A DNA stretch of 64,000 nucleotides, from positions 372,001 to 436,000 of the forward strand of contig NZ_CP073588.1 of NCBI RefSeq assembly GCF_021560015.1. Reading direction: 5' to 3'. The DNA comes from Shewanella vesiculosa. GTDB taxonomy: Bacteria > Pseudomonadota > Gammaproteobacteria > Enterobacterales > Shewanellaceae. The notes under the pieces are model-generated. The model was not told where the DNA came from, searched no databases, and saw nothing but the letters and a program-made list of their open reading frames with translations. Each line of letters begins with the position of its first letter. The first letter of the stretch is position 1. This document shows, piece after piece, positions 38,176 through 48,781 of the stretch. A program made the position numbers and the translations under genes.

Positions 38176-38670
38176 TTACGCTTTAACGCTAACGCTTTTG
38201 ATCACAATAGCTTCTAATGGTACATCTTGATGCATACCATTATTACCTGTTGGGACATTTTTGATTTGCTCAATGATGTCTAACCCTTCAACGACTTCAC
38301 CAAACACACAGTAACCCCAGCCTTGCGAGGTTTCTGATTTAAAATCAAGGAACGTATTGTCTTTGACGTTAATGAAAAACTGTGCAGTTGCTGAATGAGG
38401 ATCAGAGGTTCGCGCCATTGCAACAGTGCCTTTGCGGTTAGATAAACCGTTGCTAGCTTCGTTTTTGATTGATGCTTTAACACTTTTTTGGCTCATGTCT
38501 TCAGTGAAACCACCACCTTGGATCATAAAACCGTCAATAACACGGTGAAAAATAGTACCTTCGAAAAAGCCATCTTCAACATACTGCATAAAGTTAGCGG
38601 CAGTAATAGGCGCCTTTTCTTCATTTAGTTGTAAAGTAATATCGCCCATATTGGTATGTAAAGTAATCAT
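38176..38670 (-). CDS. ppiB: Cyclophilin-type peptidyl-prolyl isomerase B
   Basis: This is cytoplasmic PpiB, a 164-aa cyclophilin lacking a signal peptide. The active-site pattern [13 protein letters not shown], the '[19 protein letters not shown]' segment and the FGEVVEG element are all present. It catalyses prolyl isomerisation. It is the first gene of the ppiB-lpxH pair and divergent from cysS, with about 140 bases between for both promoters. Confidence 0.96.
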   Translation of the reverse strand: MITLHTNMGDITLQLNEEKAPITAANFMQYVEDGFFEGTIFHRVIDGFMIQGGGFTEDMSQKSVKASIKNEASNGLSNRKGTVAMARTSDPHSATAQFFINVKDNTFLDFKSETSQGWGYCVFGEVVEGLDIIEQIKNVPTGNNGMHQDVPLEAIVIKSVSVKA

Positions 38671-38813
38671 GTTATCTCACTTGAAAATATTAATTTGCGC
38701 GATTCTAACTTATCTTAACTGCCGCTTAAAGTGCAGTGTTCAAAACAGGTGACATCATGTTAGAATCTGCATTAACATTTACCGTTATAAATTAGTGTAA
38801 AAGAGAACAATCG

Positions 38814-40194
38814 ATGTTGAAGATTTACAATAGTATTAGCCGTGATAAACAAGAATTTAAACCAATAAATCCAGGTAAAATCGGAATGTACGTCTGTGGC
38901 GTGACCATTTACGATTTATGTCATATTGGTCACGGGCGTACCTTTGTTTCGTTTGACATGATAGTACGTTATTTACGTTACATAGGTTATGAGGTGAACT
39001 TTCAGCGCAATATTACTGACGTTGATGATAAAATTATCAAACGTGCTGCTGAAAATAATGAGTCATGTGAGTCACTTACTGAGCGTTTAATTGGCGAAAT
39101 GCATCAAGATTTTGATGCGCTGAACATGAAACGACCTGATTTTGAGCCGCGAGCTACGTTACATATTGAAGAAATTATCGATATGGTTCAGCGTTTGCTT
39201 GATCGCGACCATGCTTATGTTGCCAGTAATGGTGATGTATTATTTAGTGTTGCGTCGTTTCCTCAATATGGCCAGCTTTCTGGGCAAAACCTTGACCAAC
39301 TTCAAGCTGGTGCTCGGGTTGAGATTGATAATGCTAAACGCAATCCAATGGATTTTGTGCTATGGAAAATGTCTAAACCGGGTGAGCCTACATGGGAATC
39401 ACCTTGGGGTCCTGGTCGCCCAGGTTGGCATATTGAATGTTCTGCCATGAACAGTAAGCATCTAGGTTTACATTTTGATATTCATGGTGGCGGATCTGAT
39501 TTACAGTTTCCACATCATGAAAATGAAATTGCCCAGTCTTGCTGTGCCCATGACACGCCTTATGTGAATTACTGGATGCACACCGGAATGGTGATGGTTG
39601 ACCGTGAAAAGATGTCTAAATCATTAGACAACTTTTTTACTATTCGTGACGTGCTTAAGCATTATGACGCTGAAACTGTACGTTATTTCTTATTGTCAGG
39701 TCATTACCGTAGCCAGTTAAATTATTCTGAAGATAATTTAAAGCAAGCACGTGCAGCATTAGAGCGTTTATACACAGCCATTAAAGATTTAGATTTGACT
39801 GTCGACGCTGCGCCTGCTGAAGCGTTTGTTGCCAAATTCAAATCTGCTATGGATGATGATTTTAATACGCCTGAAGCCTATTCGGTTTTATTTGATATGG
39901 TCCGTGAAATTAATCGTCTTAAAATAACCGATATGGCAGCTGCGTCGGCATTAGGTGTCAGCTTGAAGCAATTAGCCGATGTACTTGGTCTTATCAGCCA
40001 AACGCCTGAGGCTTTCTTTAAGGGTGAGGGCAGTGACGATGAAGTGGCAGAAGTTGAAGCACTAATTGTTGAGCGTAACCGTGCCCGAACTGAAAAAAGA
40101 TTGGCCTGCAGCCGATATCGCGCGTGATCGCTTAAATGAGTTAGGCGTTGTGTTAGAAGACGGCCCTAGCGGAACGACATGGCGTAAAAAGTAA
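38814..40194 (+). CDS. cysS: Cysteinyl-tRNA synthetase, 3' end frameshifted
   Basis: This is CysRS, a class I synthetase that charges tRNA-Cys. The zinc/HIGH region [17 protein letters not shown] and the KMSKS motif ([10 protein letters not shown]) are intact. As written, the frame stops at 40127 after 437 aa with an aberrant tail ([10 protein letters not shown]). Removing one A from the A6 run at 40093-40098 restores [18 protein letters not shown] and continues to a TAA at 40194, giving 459 aa, the normal family length. Since cysS is normally essential and the change is in a homopolymer, I treat it as a likely sequence error and annotate the full extent. Confidence 0.9.
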
Positions 40195-40213
40195 TTTAGT
40201 TTGCCCATAAAAC

Positions 40214-40241
40214 AAAAAAGCCTGCAATAGCAGGCTTTTTT
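40214..40241. terminator. Bidirectional terminator between cysS and folD
   Basis: AAAAAAGCCTGC-AATA-GCAGGCTTTTTT, a symmetrical stem with A- and T-runs on both sides, between convergent genes. Confidence 0.95.
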
Positions 40242-40265
40242 ATTATTCATCCGCAGCCAGCTGGA

Positions 40266-41120
40266 CTAGCTATGATACTGCTCGCAAGCATAAAGAGTAT
40301 TCTCTAATAAGCTCGCAATGGTCATTGGACCAACGCCGCCAGGAACCGGAGTTATAAATGCGGCTTTTTCGGCGGCAATATTAAATTCCACATCACCGAC
40401 TAAATTGCCGTTTTCCAAGCGATTAATACCGACATCAATCACAATAGCGCCAGGTTTTATCCACTCACCAGGAATGAAACCAGGCTTACCCACAGCAACA
40501 ACCAATAAATCGGCTTGACGCACTTTTTGCTCTAAGTTTTTGGTAAAACGATGACAGGTGGTTGTAGTACAACCAGCTAATAAGAGTTCCAGTGTCATTG
40601 GACGGCCGACAATGTTCGACGCTCCGACAACAGTAGCATCCAAACCGTAAGTATCAATACCGGTAGATTTGATTAACGTCATAATCCCCATCGGCGTACA
40701 TGAGCGCAGAACCGGGATACGTTGAGCTAAACGGCCAACATTGTATGGATGAAAACCATCAACATCTTTATCTGGACGAATATGCTCAATGACTTTTGAA
40801 TCATCAATATGATCAGGTAAAGGAAGTTGTACTAAGATCCCGTCAATATTGGGATTAGCATTACACTCATCGATTAACGCTAATAGTTCAGCTTGGGTTG
40901 TACTTGTGTCCAGGTCAAAAGATTGAGATTCAAAACCGACTTCTTCACAAGCTCTGCGTTTACTGCCCACATAGACTTGAGATGCGGCATCACTGCCCAC
41001 TAAAATAACCGCAAGACCTGGCGCGCGGAATCCAGCTTGTCTTCGAAGTGCTACTTTTTGTTTTAGTGTGGTGCGGATAGATTGTGCAATGGCTTTACCG
41101 TCAATAAGTTGAGCAGTCAT
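40266..41120 (-). CDS. folD: FolD methylene-THF dehydrogenase/cyclohydrolase
   Basis: This is bifunctional FolD, 284 aa. It interconverts 5,10-methylene-, 5,10-methenyl- and 10-formyl-tetrahydrofolate in the cytosol. Signature segments include '[15 protein letters not shown]', '[10 protein letters not shown]', '[12 protein letters not shown]' in the NADP-binding domain and '[19 protein letters not shown]' at the C-terminus. The frame is open to 41207, but the family start is MTAQLIDGK at 41120, preceded by AAAGGAAA. Confidence 0.97.
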   Translation of the reverse strand: MTAQLIDGKAIAQSIRTTLKQKVALRRQAGFRAPGLAVILVGSDAASQVYVGSKRRACEEVGFESQSFDLDTSTTQAELLALIDECNANPNIDGILVQLPLPDHIDDSKVIEHIRPDKDVDGFHPYNVGRLAQRIPVLRSCTPMGIMTLIKSTGIDTYGLDATVVGASNIVGRPMTLELLLAGCTTTTCHRFTKNLEQKVRQADLLVVAVGKPGFIPGEWIKPGAIVIDVGINRLENGNLVGDVEFNIAAEKAAFITPVPGGVGPMTIASLLENTLYACEQYHS

Positions 41121-41311
41121 GGCTGTAGAGTTTCCTTTGAGTGACGCAGGTGTTGAAGTCGATGGTCGAACGGCAGTTATTCTAGCAGGCGCAATGAAGA
41201 GTGTCATTTGCTAGACGATGAAAATACAGTGAATAAACTATTCGCGCTATGATGCTAATCATGGTTTTTGCTGCTAAATTCGTCATATAGCATCCAGAGT
41301 TAAAAAAATCG

Positions 41312-41340
41312 TTGACGATATCAAGGTGACTAGTTAAGAT
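41312..41340 (+). promoter_or_regulatory. Promoter of tRNA-Pro-Arg-His operon
   Basis: TTGACG, 17 bases, TAAGAT, then a GC-rich discriminator (GCGCTCCG): each hexamer matches five of six consensus bases. It lies about 70 bases before tRNA-Pro and fits a stable-RNA promoter. Confidence 0.7.
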
Positions 41341-41410
41341 GCGCTCCGTTCTCGAGACAACAAGGTTACTGTATAGCAGTAATAAACATTTCGAAAACAA
41401 AGTAAGATTT

Positions 41411-41487
41411 CGGTGATTAGCGCAGCCCGGTAGCGCATCTCGTTTGGGACGAGAGGGTCAGAGGTTCGAATCCTCTATCACCGACCA
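41411..41487 (+). tRNA. tRNA-Pro (anticodon TGG)
   Basis: The 77-base cloverleaf has acceptor CGGTGAT pairing with ATCACCG, anticodon loop TTTGGGA with TGG, T-arm GAGGTTCGAATCCTC and an encoded CCA end. Confidence 0.97.
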
Positions 41488-41573
41488 AATTAAATGTTAT
41501 TTGCTATAGTAGCGAGTAATAGAACAAGTAAACTTGTTCAGCCAGACAGGAAACAGCTTATTGCTGTAACCAT

Positions 41574-41650
41574 GCGCCCGTAGCTCAGTTGGATAGAGCA
41601 CCCGCCTTCTAAGCGGGTGGTCGCAGGTTCGAATCCTGCCGGGCGTACCA
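41574..41650 (+). tRNA. tRNA-Arg (anticodon TCT)
   Basis: The 77-base cloverleaf has acceptor GCGCCCG / CGGGCGT, an anticodon stem CCCGC/GCGGG around a TCT-containing loop, T-arm GCAGGTTCGAATCCTGC and an encoded CCA end. It reads AGA and probably AGG codons. Confidence 0.97.
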
Positions 41651-41657
41651 TTTCAAT

Positions 41658-41734
41658 GGTGATTGTAGCTCAGTTGGTAGAGTCCCGGATTGTGATTCCG
41701 GTTGTCGTGGGTTCGAGCCCCATCAGTCACCCCA
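41658..41734 (+). tRNA. tRNA-His (anticodon GTG)
   Basis: This is tRNA-His with the diagnostic extra G at position -1 opposite a C73 discriminator. Anticodon GTG is in ATTGTGATT, the T-arm is GTGGGTTCGAGCCCCAT and the CCA is encoded. The D-stem has a G10-U25 wobble and the acceptor a U5-G68 wobble; both are tolerable. No tRNA-Leu follows, although many gammaproteobacteria have one in this operon. Confidence 0.97.
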
Positions 41735-42126
41735 TTTTTTTCTGTTCAAATCAACGTGTATTTTGAGACACTCATTGTGTTGCTGAAAAATGTATTTATT
41801 TACCATAGTTGATTTACTGCAATGCATATCCAATCTGATAAAAACTCATTTCGCGCATTAAACGTGCAAACACATCAAAATTGACCATCAGTTAGCCCTT
41901 TTATCACGTAAATCGACCTTTTCAGGCTCGACTCTGTTAAAAACGGTAGCTATAATGTCGCGTCTTGATAAATATCAAAAATAAGCTACCTATACCAACA
42001 GCGTCTTCAGCATCGATATTATCGCTGTGCTGGGTATCAGAGCTAAACCCGTAGTCAAGAAACGAATATCTAATGGTTGAGTTGTCGACCATTCAAAGAA
42101 CGTTAGACATATTTCGAGGTAAAAAA
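41735..42126. other. Intergenic region and leader upstream of tig
   Basis: About 390 bases without a gene between tRNA-His and tig. They contain the probable tig promoter (41928-41957), giving a 5' leader of roughly 165 bases. No further RNA gene is recognised. Confidence 0.55.
41928..41957 (+). promoter_or_regulatory. Probable tig promoter
   Basis: A perfect TATAAT -10 element at 41952-41957 is preceded 18 bases earlier by TCGACT as a weak -35. Confidence 0.5.
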
Positions 42127-43431
42127 ATGCAAGTTTCTGTTGAAACAACTCAAGGCCTAGAGCGTCGCCTAACTATTTCTGTACCTGCTGAGCAAATCGA
42201 GAAATTGGTTAAAGACAATGTATTGCGTGAAGCTAAGCGTGCTCGTCTTCCAGGTTTCCGCCCAGGTAAAGTGCCTATCGGCGAAATCAACAAGCGTTAT
42301 GGTAAAGCCATTCGTCAAGACATCACTGGTGAAGTGATGCAACGCAACTTTATAGAAGCTATTGTAGCTGAGAAGTTAAACCCAGCAGGCGCACCAGTAT
42401 TTACTCCTGGTTCAACTGAAGGTGATTCTTTCGAATTCGTTGCAACATTTGAAATCTACCCAGAAGTTGTTTTAACGGGTTTAGATAGCATTGCAGTTGA
42501 ACAGCCTAAAGCTGAAGTTAATGATGCAGACGTTGATGTAATGATTGAAACGTTACGTAAGCAACATGCTACTTTTGCTGCTGTTGAACGTGAAGCTACA
42601 GCTGACGACAAAGTTAAAATGAACTTTATTGGTTCTATTGATGGTGAAGAATTTGAAGGCGGTAAAGCTGATGATTTTGAACTTCAATTAGGCAGCAATC
42701 GTATGATCCCTGGTTTTGAAACCGGTATCATTGGTCATAAAACGGGTGATGAATTCGAAATCGAAGTGACTTTCCCTGAAGATTACCACGCTGAAAACTT
42801 AAAAGGTAAGGCGGCTAAGTTCGTTATTACCTTAACTGAAGTTCAAGCAGCTAACTTACCTGAAGTGAATGATGAGTTTGCTTCTTTGTTTGGTATCGCT
42901 GAAGGTGGCTTAGACGCACTTAAAGCTGAAATCCGTAAAAACATGACTCGTGAACTAGAGCAAGCGCTGAAAGCGAATGTGAAAGAGCAAGTTATTACTG
43001 GTTTATTAGCAGCAAATGACATCTCTATCCCTAAAGCACTTGTTGAAGGTGAAGTGAATGTACTTCGTCAACAAGCAATGCAGCGTTTTGGTGGCCAAAC
43101 TGAAAATATGCCTGAACTTCCGGCTGAACTTTTCACTGAGCAAGCAGAACGTCGTGTTAAAATCGGCTTGCTACTAGGCGAAGTGATTAAGACTAACGAG
43201 CTAAAAGCTGAAGATGATCGTGTTAATGCATTGATCGAATCTATGGCTTCAGCGTATGAAGATCCATCTGAAGTTGTTTCATACTACAACTCAAATAAAG
43301 AACTCATGCAAAACATGCGCAACGTAGCGCTTGAAGAGCAAGCTGTTGAAGCATTGTTAAAATCAGCAAAAGTAACCGTTAAAGACGTTGCTTTTGAAGA
43401 ATTTATGAACAAGGCTACTGGACGAGCGTAA
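42127..43431 (+). CDS. tig: Trigger factor
   Basis: This is trigger factor, the ribosome-bound chaperone and prolyl isomerase, 434 aa. The ribosome-binding signature GFRPGKVP is in the N-terminal domain, the FKBP-like domain is about residues 150-245 and a helical C-terminal chaperone domain follows. The frame is open from 42073, but [15 protein letters not shown] at 42127 is the family start and follows GAGGT. It is the first of the tig-clpP-clpX-lon-hupB-ppiD series. Confidence 0.97.
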   Translation: MQVSVETTQGLERRLTISVPAEQIEKLVKDNVLREAKRARLPGFRPGKVPIGEINKRYGKAIRQDITGEVMQRNFIEAIVAEKLNPAGAPVFTPGSTEGDSFEFVATFEIYPEVVLTGLDSIAVEQPKAEVNDADVDVMIETLRKQHATFAAVEREATADDKVKMNFIGSIDGEEFEGGKADDFELQLGSNRMIPGFETGIIGHKTGDEFEIEVTFPEDYHAENLKGKAAKFVITLTEVQAANLPEVNDEFASLFGIAEGGLDALKAEIRKNMTRELEQALKANVKEQVITGLLAANDISIPKALVEGEVNVLRQQAMQRFGGQTENMPELPAELFTEQAERRVKIGLLLGEVIKTNELKAEDDRVNALIESMASAYEDPSEVVSYYNSNKELMQNMRNVALEEQAVEALLKSAKVTVKDVAFEEFMNKATGRA

Positions 43432-43437
43432 GCTAAG

Positions 43438-43465
43438 CTTGACTTAACAAGTGGTTCGCCATTTA
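43438..43465 (+). promoter_or_regulatory. Candidate sigma-32 promoter of clpP
   Basis: CTTGACT, 12 bases, CGCCATTTA closely fits the heat-shock consensus CTTGAAA-N11-16-CCCCATNTA, just after the tig stop. An overlapping TTGACT...TATAAT could serve sigma-70 with a long spacer. Confidence 0.5.
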
Positions 43466-43466
43466 T

Positions 43467-43510
43467 AATGGCTCGTATGAGGTTCCTCATGCGGGCCATT
43501 TTTATTTTTA
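43467..43510 (+). terminator. Hairpin with T-tract between tig and clpP
   Basis: AATGGC-CG-ATGAGG pairs with CCTCAT-CG-GCCATT (one mismatch each side) and is followed by TTTATTTTT. It is terminator-like for tig, but also lies directly downstream of the candidate clpP promoter. Confidence 0.65.
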
Positions 43511-43522
43511 GGGAAATGAATA

Positions 43523-44134
43523 ATGCATAAAGCACCAGAATCAGTACTCAATGCTCTTGTACCTATGGTTGTTGAACAAACAGCTAAAGGTGAACGTTCT
43601 TATGATATTTACTCTCGTCTATTAAAAGAGCGAGTCATCTTCTTAGTTGGCCAAGTAGAAGAACACATGGCTAACCTTATTGTTGCTCAGTTATTATTCC
43701 TAGAGTCAGAAAGCCCAGATAAAGATATTTATTTGTACATTAACTCTCCTGGCGGTTCAGTTACAGCGGGTATGGCGATCTACGACACCATGCAGTTTAT
43801 TAAGCCTAATGTCAGTACCGTGTGTATGGGGCAAGCTGCTAGTATGGGTGCATTCTTACTTGCCGGCGGCGCTAAAGGTAAACGTCATTGCTTACCTAAC
43901 TCTCGTGTGATGATCCATCAGCCATTAGGTGGCTTCCAAGGTCAAGCATCAGATATCGCCATTCATGCTCAGGAAATCCTAGGCATCAAGAATAAATTAA
44001 ACCAAATGTTGGCTGATCATACTGGCCAACCGTTGGAAATCATTGAACGCGATACTGACCGTGATAACTTCATGAGTGCTACTCAAGCTGTTGATTATGG
44101 TATTGTCGATTCATTACTAACAAGTCGCGGCTAA
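43523..44134 (+). CDS. clpP: ClpP protease catalytic subunit
   Basis: This is ClpP, the tetradecameric serine protease subunit, 203 aa with a short propeptide. The catalytic Ser lies in [11 protein letters not shown], the His in [11 protein letters not shown], and the Asp in ERDTDRDNF. It associates with ClpX (next gene, 130 bases downstream) to degrade tagged proteins. The ribosome site is AGGGAAA. Confidence 0.97.
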   Translation: MHKAPESVLNALVPMVVEQTAKGERSYDIYSRLLKERVIFLVGQVEEHMANLIVAQLLFLESESPDKDIYLYINSPGGSVTAGMAIYDTMQFIKPNVSTVCMGQAASMGAFLLAGGAKGKRHCLPNSRVMIHQPLGGFQGQASDIAIHAQEILGIKNKLNQMLADHTGQPLEIIERDTDRDNFMSATQAVDYGIVDSLLTSRG

Positions 44135-44264
44135 AACCGATAGCTGATTTTCTCTAATCTTTCAGGTATTCTGTACTGAAAGACGTTAAGTCATCTATGT
44201 GGTTATGATAAGTATCTACAAGCAGCGCTTAGGGTTAACCTAAGTTGGAAACAGAGGTAGAATA

Positions 44265-45545
44265 ATGGGCGATAACAAAAATAACGGTGACAGCGGCAAA
44301 TTGCTGTACTGCTCTTTTTGCGGAAAAAGTCAGCATGAAGTCAGAAAACTGATTGCTGGCCCATCAGTTTATGTATGTGATGAGTGTGTTGATTTATGTA
44401 ATGACATCATCCGTGAAGAAATCAAAGAGATTTCACCTAAGCGTGATGAAGACAAGTTGCCGACACCGCATGAGCTACGCAAACATCTTGATGACTATGT
44501 AATCGGTCAGGATCAAGCCAAAAAAGTGCTTTCTGTTGCGGTATACAATCATTACAAGCGTTTACGTAATGGCGCAATAAAAGACGGTGTTGAGCTTGGT
44601 AAAAGTAATATCCTGCTATTAGGTCCAACTGGTAGTGGTAAAACATTATTAGCTGAAACACTGGCACGCTCACTCAATGTTCCTTTTGCTATGGCAGATG
44701 CAACCACGCTAACCGAAGCAGGTTATGTGGGCGAAGATGTTGAAAACATCATTCAAAAGTTATTGCAAAAGTGTGATTATGACGTTGAAAAAGCTGAACG
44801 CGGTATCGTCTATATCGATGAAATTGACAAAATCAGTCGCAAATCTGACAATCCTTCTATTACTCGCGATGTGTCGGGTGAAGGTGTTCAGCAGGCGCTT
44901 CTGAAGTTAATTGAAGGTACTGTAGCTTCTGTTCCTCCGCAAGGTGGACGTAAGCACCCACAGCAAGAATTTTTGCAAGTGGATACCTCTAAAATTCTGT
45001 TTATCTGTGGTGGTGCGTTCGCTGGACTTGAAAAAGTCATTGAACAACGAGCTCACACAGGAACCGGGATTGGCTTTGGTGCAGAAGTAAAAGGCGAGGC
45101 GGATAAAGCCACCATTTCACAAATACTAAGCCAAGTAGAGCCTGGTGATTTAGTGAAATTTGGTTTGATCCCTGAGTTTATTGGTCGTTTACCTGTTGTT
45201 GCTACGCTAACTGAGTTAGACGAAGCTGCACTGGTACAAATTCTATCTGAGCCTAAAAATGCGTTAACCAAGCAATATAGCGCGTTATTTGAGATGGAAA
45301 ATGTCGAACTTGAGTTTCGTGATGATGCATTACAAGCGATTGCTCAAAAAGCGATGTCACGTAAAACGGGTGCACGTGGATTACGTTCAATTGTAGAAAG
45401 CATTTTGCTTGATACCATGTACGATATTCCATCGACTCAGGGAGTGATTAAAGCGGTTGTTGATGAATCCGTTGTTAAAGGTGAATCAGCTCCAATTTTG
45501 ATTTACGAAAATACAGAGACTCTGGCCGCTTCAGGCGAGCAATAA
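44265..45545 (+). CDS. clpX: ClpX ATPase specificity subunit
   Basis: This is ClpX, an AAA+ unfoldase of 426 aa. The N-terminal zinc-binding domain has the paired cysteines CSFCGKS and CDECVDLC. Walker A is GPTGSGKT, Walker B is VYIDEIDKI, and the pore and ClpP-binding IGF loops are present (TGIGFGAEV). It hands substrates to ClpP and has the expected length. Confidence 0.97.
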   Translation: MGDNKNNGDSGKLLYCSFCGKSQHEVRKLIAGPSVYVCDECVDLCNDIIREEIKEISPKRDEDKLPTPHELRKHLDDYVIGQDQAKKVLSVAVYNHYKRLRNGAIKDGVELGKSNILLLGPTGSGKTLLAETLARSLNVPFAMADATTLTEAGYVGEDVENIIQKLLQKCDYDVEKAERGIVYIDEIDKISRKSDNPSITRDVSGEGVQQALLKLIEGTVASVPPQGGRKHPQQEFLQVDTSKILFICGGAFAGLEKVIEQRAHTGTGIGFGAEVKGEADKATISQILSQVEPGDLVKFGLIPEFIGRLPVVATLTELDEAALVQILSEPKNALTKQYSALFEMENVELEFRDDALQAIAQKAMSRKTGARGLRSIVESILLDTMYDIPSTQGVIKAVVDESVVKGESAPILIYENTETLAASGEQ

Positions 45546-45574
45546 TTGTACTGATAACTAGTAAGTTGAAAAAT

Positions 45575-45599
45575 AAGGAGTCCATTGGACTCCTTTTTT
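45575..45599 (+). terminator. Terminator after clpX
   Basis: AAGGAGTCC-ATT-GGACTCCTT stem with TTTT following, about 30 bases past the clpX stop. Confidence 0.93.
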
Positions 45600-45610
45600 C
45601 GTATTGACCA

Positions 45611-45637
45611 TTGAAACTGATAACATCACCCCAATAT
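45611..45637 (+). promoter_or_regulatory. Candidate sigma-32 promoter of lon
   Basis: TTGAAA, 12 bases, CCCCAATAT matches the heat-shock consensus (CTTGAAA / CCCCATNT) well. It lies directly after the clpX terminator and 40 bases before lon. lon is a sigma-32 gene in E. coli. Confidence 0.6.
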
Positions 45638-45676
45638 AATCAGTATTAAGTCTATTTCATTAAACGGAATCGAGCC

Positions 45677-48028
45677 ATGACTAAAGAGCGTGAAGCGCAT
45701 ATCGAACTCCCCGTATTACCACTGCGAGATGTGGTGGTTTACCCGCATATGGTAATTCCGCTATTCGTAGGACGGGAAAAATCAATTCGTTGCCTAGAAT
45801 CGGCAATGGAACAAGATAAGCAAATTTTATTAGTTGCTCAGCGAGATGCAGATCTTGACGAACCGACCAAAGACGACATTTTTGATATTGGTACCGTTGC
45901 CTCTATTTTACAGCTTCTTAAACTTCCTGACGGCACGGTAAAAGTATTAGTTGAAGGTGGCCAACGTGCCAAAATCAAGAAATACACTCAAGAAGAAGAG
46001 TTTTTTGCTGCAACGGCTGAATACCTAGAGTCTGAGCAGTTAAGTGATAAAGAAGAAGAAGTCTTAGTACGCAGTGCTATTGGCCAATTCGAAGGCTACA
46101 TCAAGTTAAATAAAAAGATCCCACCTGAAGTATTAACCTCATTATCGGGTATTGATGAAGCGGCTCGCTTAGCTGATACCATGGCTGCACATATGCCATT
46201 GAAGCTTGAAGATAAGCAATCCGTGCTTGAGATGATCAATGTCGGTGAGCGTCTTGAATATCTGATGGCGATGATGGAATCAGAAATTGACTTGCTGCAA
46301 GTTGAAAAACGCATCCGTACCCGCGTTAAAAAGCAGATGGAAAAAAGTCAGCGCGAATACTATTTGAATGAGCAAATGAAAGCCATTCAAAAAGAATTAG
46401 GCGATATTGACGAAAGCCACGACGAATTTGAAGTATTGGCGCGTAAGATTGAAGACGCTGGTATGCCAACCGACGCGAAAGAAAAAGCCATTGCTGAATT
46501 AAACAAGCTTAAAATGATGTCGCCTATGTCTGCTGAAGCTACGGTTGTGCGCAGCTATGTTGACTGGATGACCGCTGTGCCTTGGAAGCAACGCTCAAAA
46601 ATTAAGCGTGACTTAGCCAAAGCACAAGAAGTACTTGATACCGATCACCACGGACTTGAAAAAGTTAAAGAACGTATTCTTGAGTATTTAGCGGTTCAAA
46701 GTCGTGTTAAACAGCTTAAAGGACCTATCTTGTGTTTAGTTGGACCACCGGGTGTAGGTAAAACCTCACTGGGGCAGTCAATTGCTAAAGCCACTGGACG
46801 TAAATATGTCCGCGTTGCACTAGGTGGCGTGCGTGATGAAGCAGAAATTCGTGGTCATCGCCGTACGTACATAGGTTCAATGCCAGGTAAAGTCATTCAA
46901 AAAATGGCCAAAGTGGGCGTTAAAAACCCATTGTTCTTGCTCGATGAAATCGACAAAATGAGTTCAGACATGCGTGGCGATCCATCGTCAGCCTTGTTAG
47001 AAGTACTTGATCCAGAGCAGAACGCAACGTTTAACGATCATTATCTTGAAGTTGATTACGACTTATCTGATGTAATGTTTGTGGCTACGTCAAACTCTAT
47101 GGATATACCGGGTCCTTTACTTGACCGTATGGAAGTGATTCGCTTATCGGGTTATACCGAAGATGAAAAGCTTAATATCGCGAAGAAGCATTTACTGACC
47201 AAGCAAATTGAACGTAATGGTCTTAAAGAAAAAGAAATCATTGTCGATGACAGTGCTATTTTAGGGATTATTCGTTATTACACTCGTGAAGCGGGTGTGC
47301 GTTCATTAGAGCGTGAATTATCAAAAATTTGCCGTAAAGTAGTTAAGCATATTCTGCTTGATAAAACGGTCAAAGTGGTTGAAGTTAACCAGGATAATTT
47401 AAAGTCATTCCTTGGCGTACAACGTTTTGATTTTGGTAAAGCTGAATCGAATAACCAAATAGGCCAAGTGACCGGACTTGCATGGACTCAAGTGGGTGGT
47501 GATTTATTAACCATCGAAGCAACATCTGTAGCAGGTAAAGGTAAATTAACCTATACCGGTTCACTCGGTGATGTCATGAAAGAGTCTATTCAAGCTGCGA
47601 TGACAGTCGTTCGTGCCCGCGCGGAAAATTTGGGTATTAATAACGACTTTTATGAAAAACGTGATATTCATGTCCATGTACCTGAAGGGGCAACACCAAA
47701 AGATGGCCCTTCAGCAGGCGCGGCTATGTGTACTGCGTTAGTGTCGAGCTTAACGGGCAATCCAGTTCGTAGTGATGTTGCCATGACAGGTGAAATAACC
47801 CTTCGCGGTGAAGTTCTGCCAATTGGTGGTTTAAAAGAAAAGTTATTGGCTGCACATCGTGGCGGAATCAAGCACGTATTGATCCCTCAAGAAAACGAAC
47901 GCGATTTGGAAGAAATTCCAGCGAATGTGATTGCAGATTTAACCATTCATCCAGTACGTTGGATTGATGAAGTCCTGAAATTGGCGCTTGAGCGACCAGT
48001 TGAAGGCTTCGAAGTGGTCAAAAAATAG
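45677..48028 (+). CDS. lon: Lon ATP-dependent protease
   Basis: This is Lon, a cytoplasmic AAA+ serine protease of 783 aa. It has the N-terminal substrate domain ([16 protein letters not shown]), an AAA+ module with Walker [10 protein letters not shown] and Walker [11 protein letters not shown], and a C-terminal protease domain. The catalytic Ser is in [10 protein letters not shown] and the Lys in [14 protein letters not shown]. It degrades misfolded and regulatory proteins. It has its own heat-shock-type promoter. Confidence 0.97.
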   Translation: MTKEREAHIELPVLPLRDVVVYPHMVIPLFVGREKSIRCLESAMEQDKQILLVAQRDADLDEPTKDDIFDIGTVASILQLLKLPDGTVKVLVEGGQRAKIKKYTQEEEFFAATAEYLESEQLSDKEEEVLVRSAIGQFEGYIKLNKKIPPEVLTSLSGIDEAARLADTMAAHMPLKLEDKQSVLEMINVGERLEYLMAMMESEIDLLQVEKRIRTRVKKQMEKSQREYYLNEQMKAIQKELGDIDESHDEFEVLARKIEDAGMPTDAKEKAIAELNKLKMMSPMSAEATVVRSYVDWMTAVPWKQRSKIKRDLAKAQEVLDTDHHGLEKVKERILEYLAVQSRVKQLKGPILCLVGPPGVGKTSLGQSIAKATGRKYVRVALGGVRDEAEIRGHRRTYIGSMPGKVIQKMAKVGVKNPLFLLDEIDKMSSDMRGDPSSALLEVLDPEQNATFNDHYLEVDYDLSDVMFVATSNSMDIPGPLLDRMEVIRLSGYTEDEKLNIAKKHLLTKQIERNGLKEKEIIVDDSAILGIIRYYTREAGVRSLERELSKICRKVVKHILLDKTVKVVEVNQDNLKSFLGVQRFDFGKAESNNQIGQVTGLAWTQVGGDLLTIEATSVAGKGKLTYTGSLGDVMKESIQAAMTVVRARAENLGINNDFYEKRDIHVHVPEGATPKDGPSAGAAMCTALVSSLTGNPVRSDVAMTGEITLRGEVLPIGGLKEKLLAAHRGGIKHVLIPQENERDLEEIPANVIADLTIHPVRWIDEVLKLALERPVEGFEVVKK

Positions 48029-48289
48029 CTTGTTAGTCAAAAAATTGCTATAGAGCATAAAAAAAATCAAAAAAGGGGCTTAACAAAACGCTGACCTGTG
48101 GTAGCCTAGGTTGGTGGAGAGTCAGACGCACCAAGCCCTTGGGGCATCTGACGTTGAGCTGTATCCAATTTCATTTTTTGGTTTTCGTACTAAGTTTGGT
48201 GTGTTATCAAGCTTATAAAATAAAGCCTCCGCAGACCGCTCTAAACATAGATTTGGTTGCGGCGCGACAATAACATTCAAGGGGATGAC

Positions 48290-48565
48290 ATGAACAAATC
48301 TGAACTAATCGAGAAAATCGCATCTGGTGCTGATATTTCTAAAGCTGCTGCTGGCCGCGCACTGGATTCTTTTATCGCTGCTGTAACGGAAGGTCTTAAA
48401 GATGGCGATAAGATTTCTCTAGTTGGTTTTGGTACATTTGAAGTACGTCAACGTGCTGAACGTACTGGCCGTAACCCACAAACGGGTAATGAAATTAAAA
48501 TTGCTGCTGCGAACATTCCTGCGTTCAAAGCTGGTAAAGCGCTAAAAGACGCGGTTAACTCATAG
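48290..48565 (+). CDS. hupB: HU DNA-binding protein beta subunit
   Basis: This is HU-beta, a 91-aa histone-like nucleoid protein. It has the [11 protein letters not shown] start, the [18 protein letters not shown] beta-arm with the DNA-intercalating NPQTG loop, and the [10 protein letters not shown] end. ATG 48290 follows AAGGGG; the frame opens at 48257. The 260-base leader after lon contains a long imperfect hairpin (about 48119-48156) without a T-tract. Confidence 0.95.
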   Translation: MNKSELIEKIASGADISKAAAGRALDSFIAAVTEGLKDGDKISLVGFGTFEVRQRAERTGRNPQTGNEIKIAAANIPAFKAGKALKDAVNS

Positions 48566-48600
48566 TTAATAACGTTGCCTTTGTAAGGCATTCGTAATAC

Positions 48601-48625
48601 AAGCACTGCTTAGGCGGTGCTTTTT
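48601..48625 (+). terminator. Terminator after hupB
   Basis: AAGCAC-T-GC / GC-G-GTGC stem with TTAG loop, followed by TTTTT. Confidence 0.85.
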
Positions 48626-48633
48626 ACGAAAAG

Positions 48634-48750
48634 CAATATTGTTATGTTCTGCATAATCAATATTGGGAGTATTGGGTCATACCCGTGGTAGCGTCTGATA
48701 ACTCCATATAATTTACAATAAGGCGCATCCACAAGGTGATGCGCCTTTTT
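48634..48750 (+). ncRNA. Candidate small structured RNA between hupB and ppiD
   Basis: Between two intrinsic terminators lies about 100 bases with no ORF but marked structure. There is a near-perfect palindrome at 48634-48665 (CAATATTGTTATG against CATAATCAATATTG), a GGGT-CAT-ACCC hairpin, GGAGT pairing with ACTCC, then a terminator (48720-48750). A second terminator with no gene between it and the hupB terminator suggests a separate short transcript. No promoter is obvious, so this is tentative; it could be only a ppiD leader. Confidence 0.25.
48719..48750 (+). terminator. Intrinsic terminator just before ppiD
   Basis: AAGGCGCATC pairs with GATGCGCCTT and is followed by TTTATTTT. It ends about 30 bases before the ppiD start, so ppiD must have a promoter very close by or rely on readthrough. 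Confidence 0.88.
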
Positions 48751-48781
48751 ATTTTATTAATCGCAACAAGCGAGAATTCAG

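Noticed and set aside
41658..41734. tRNA-His with G10-U25 and U5-G68 wobble pairs as a defective tRNA
   Set aside because: All universal bases, G-1, C73 and CCA are present, and wobble pairs are tolerated.
48119..48156. Long imperfect hairpin upstream of hupB as a riboswitch
   Set aside because: No known riboswitch core is recognisable, and there is no T-tract. It is more simply a structured leader.
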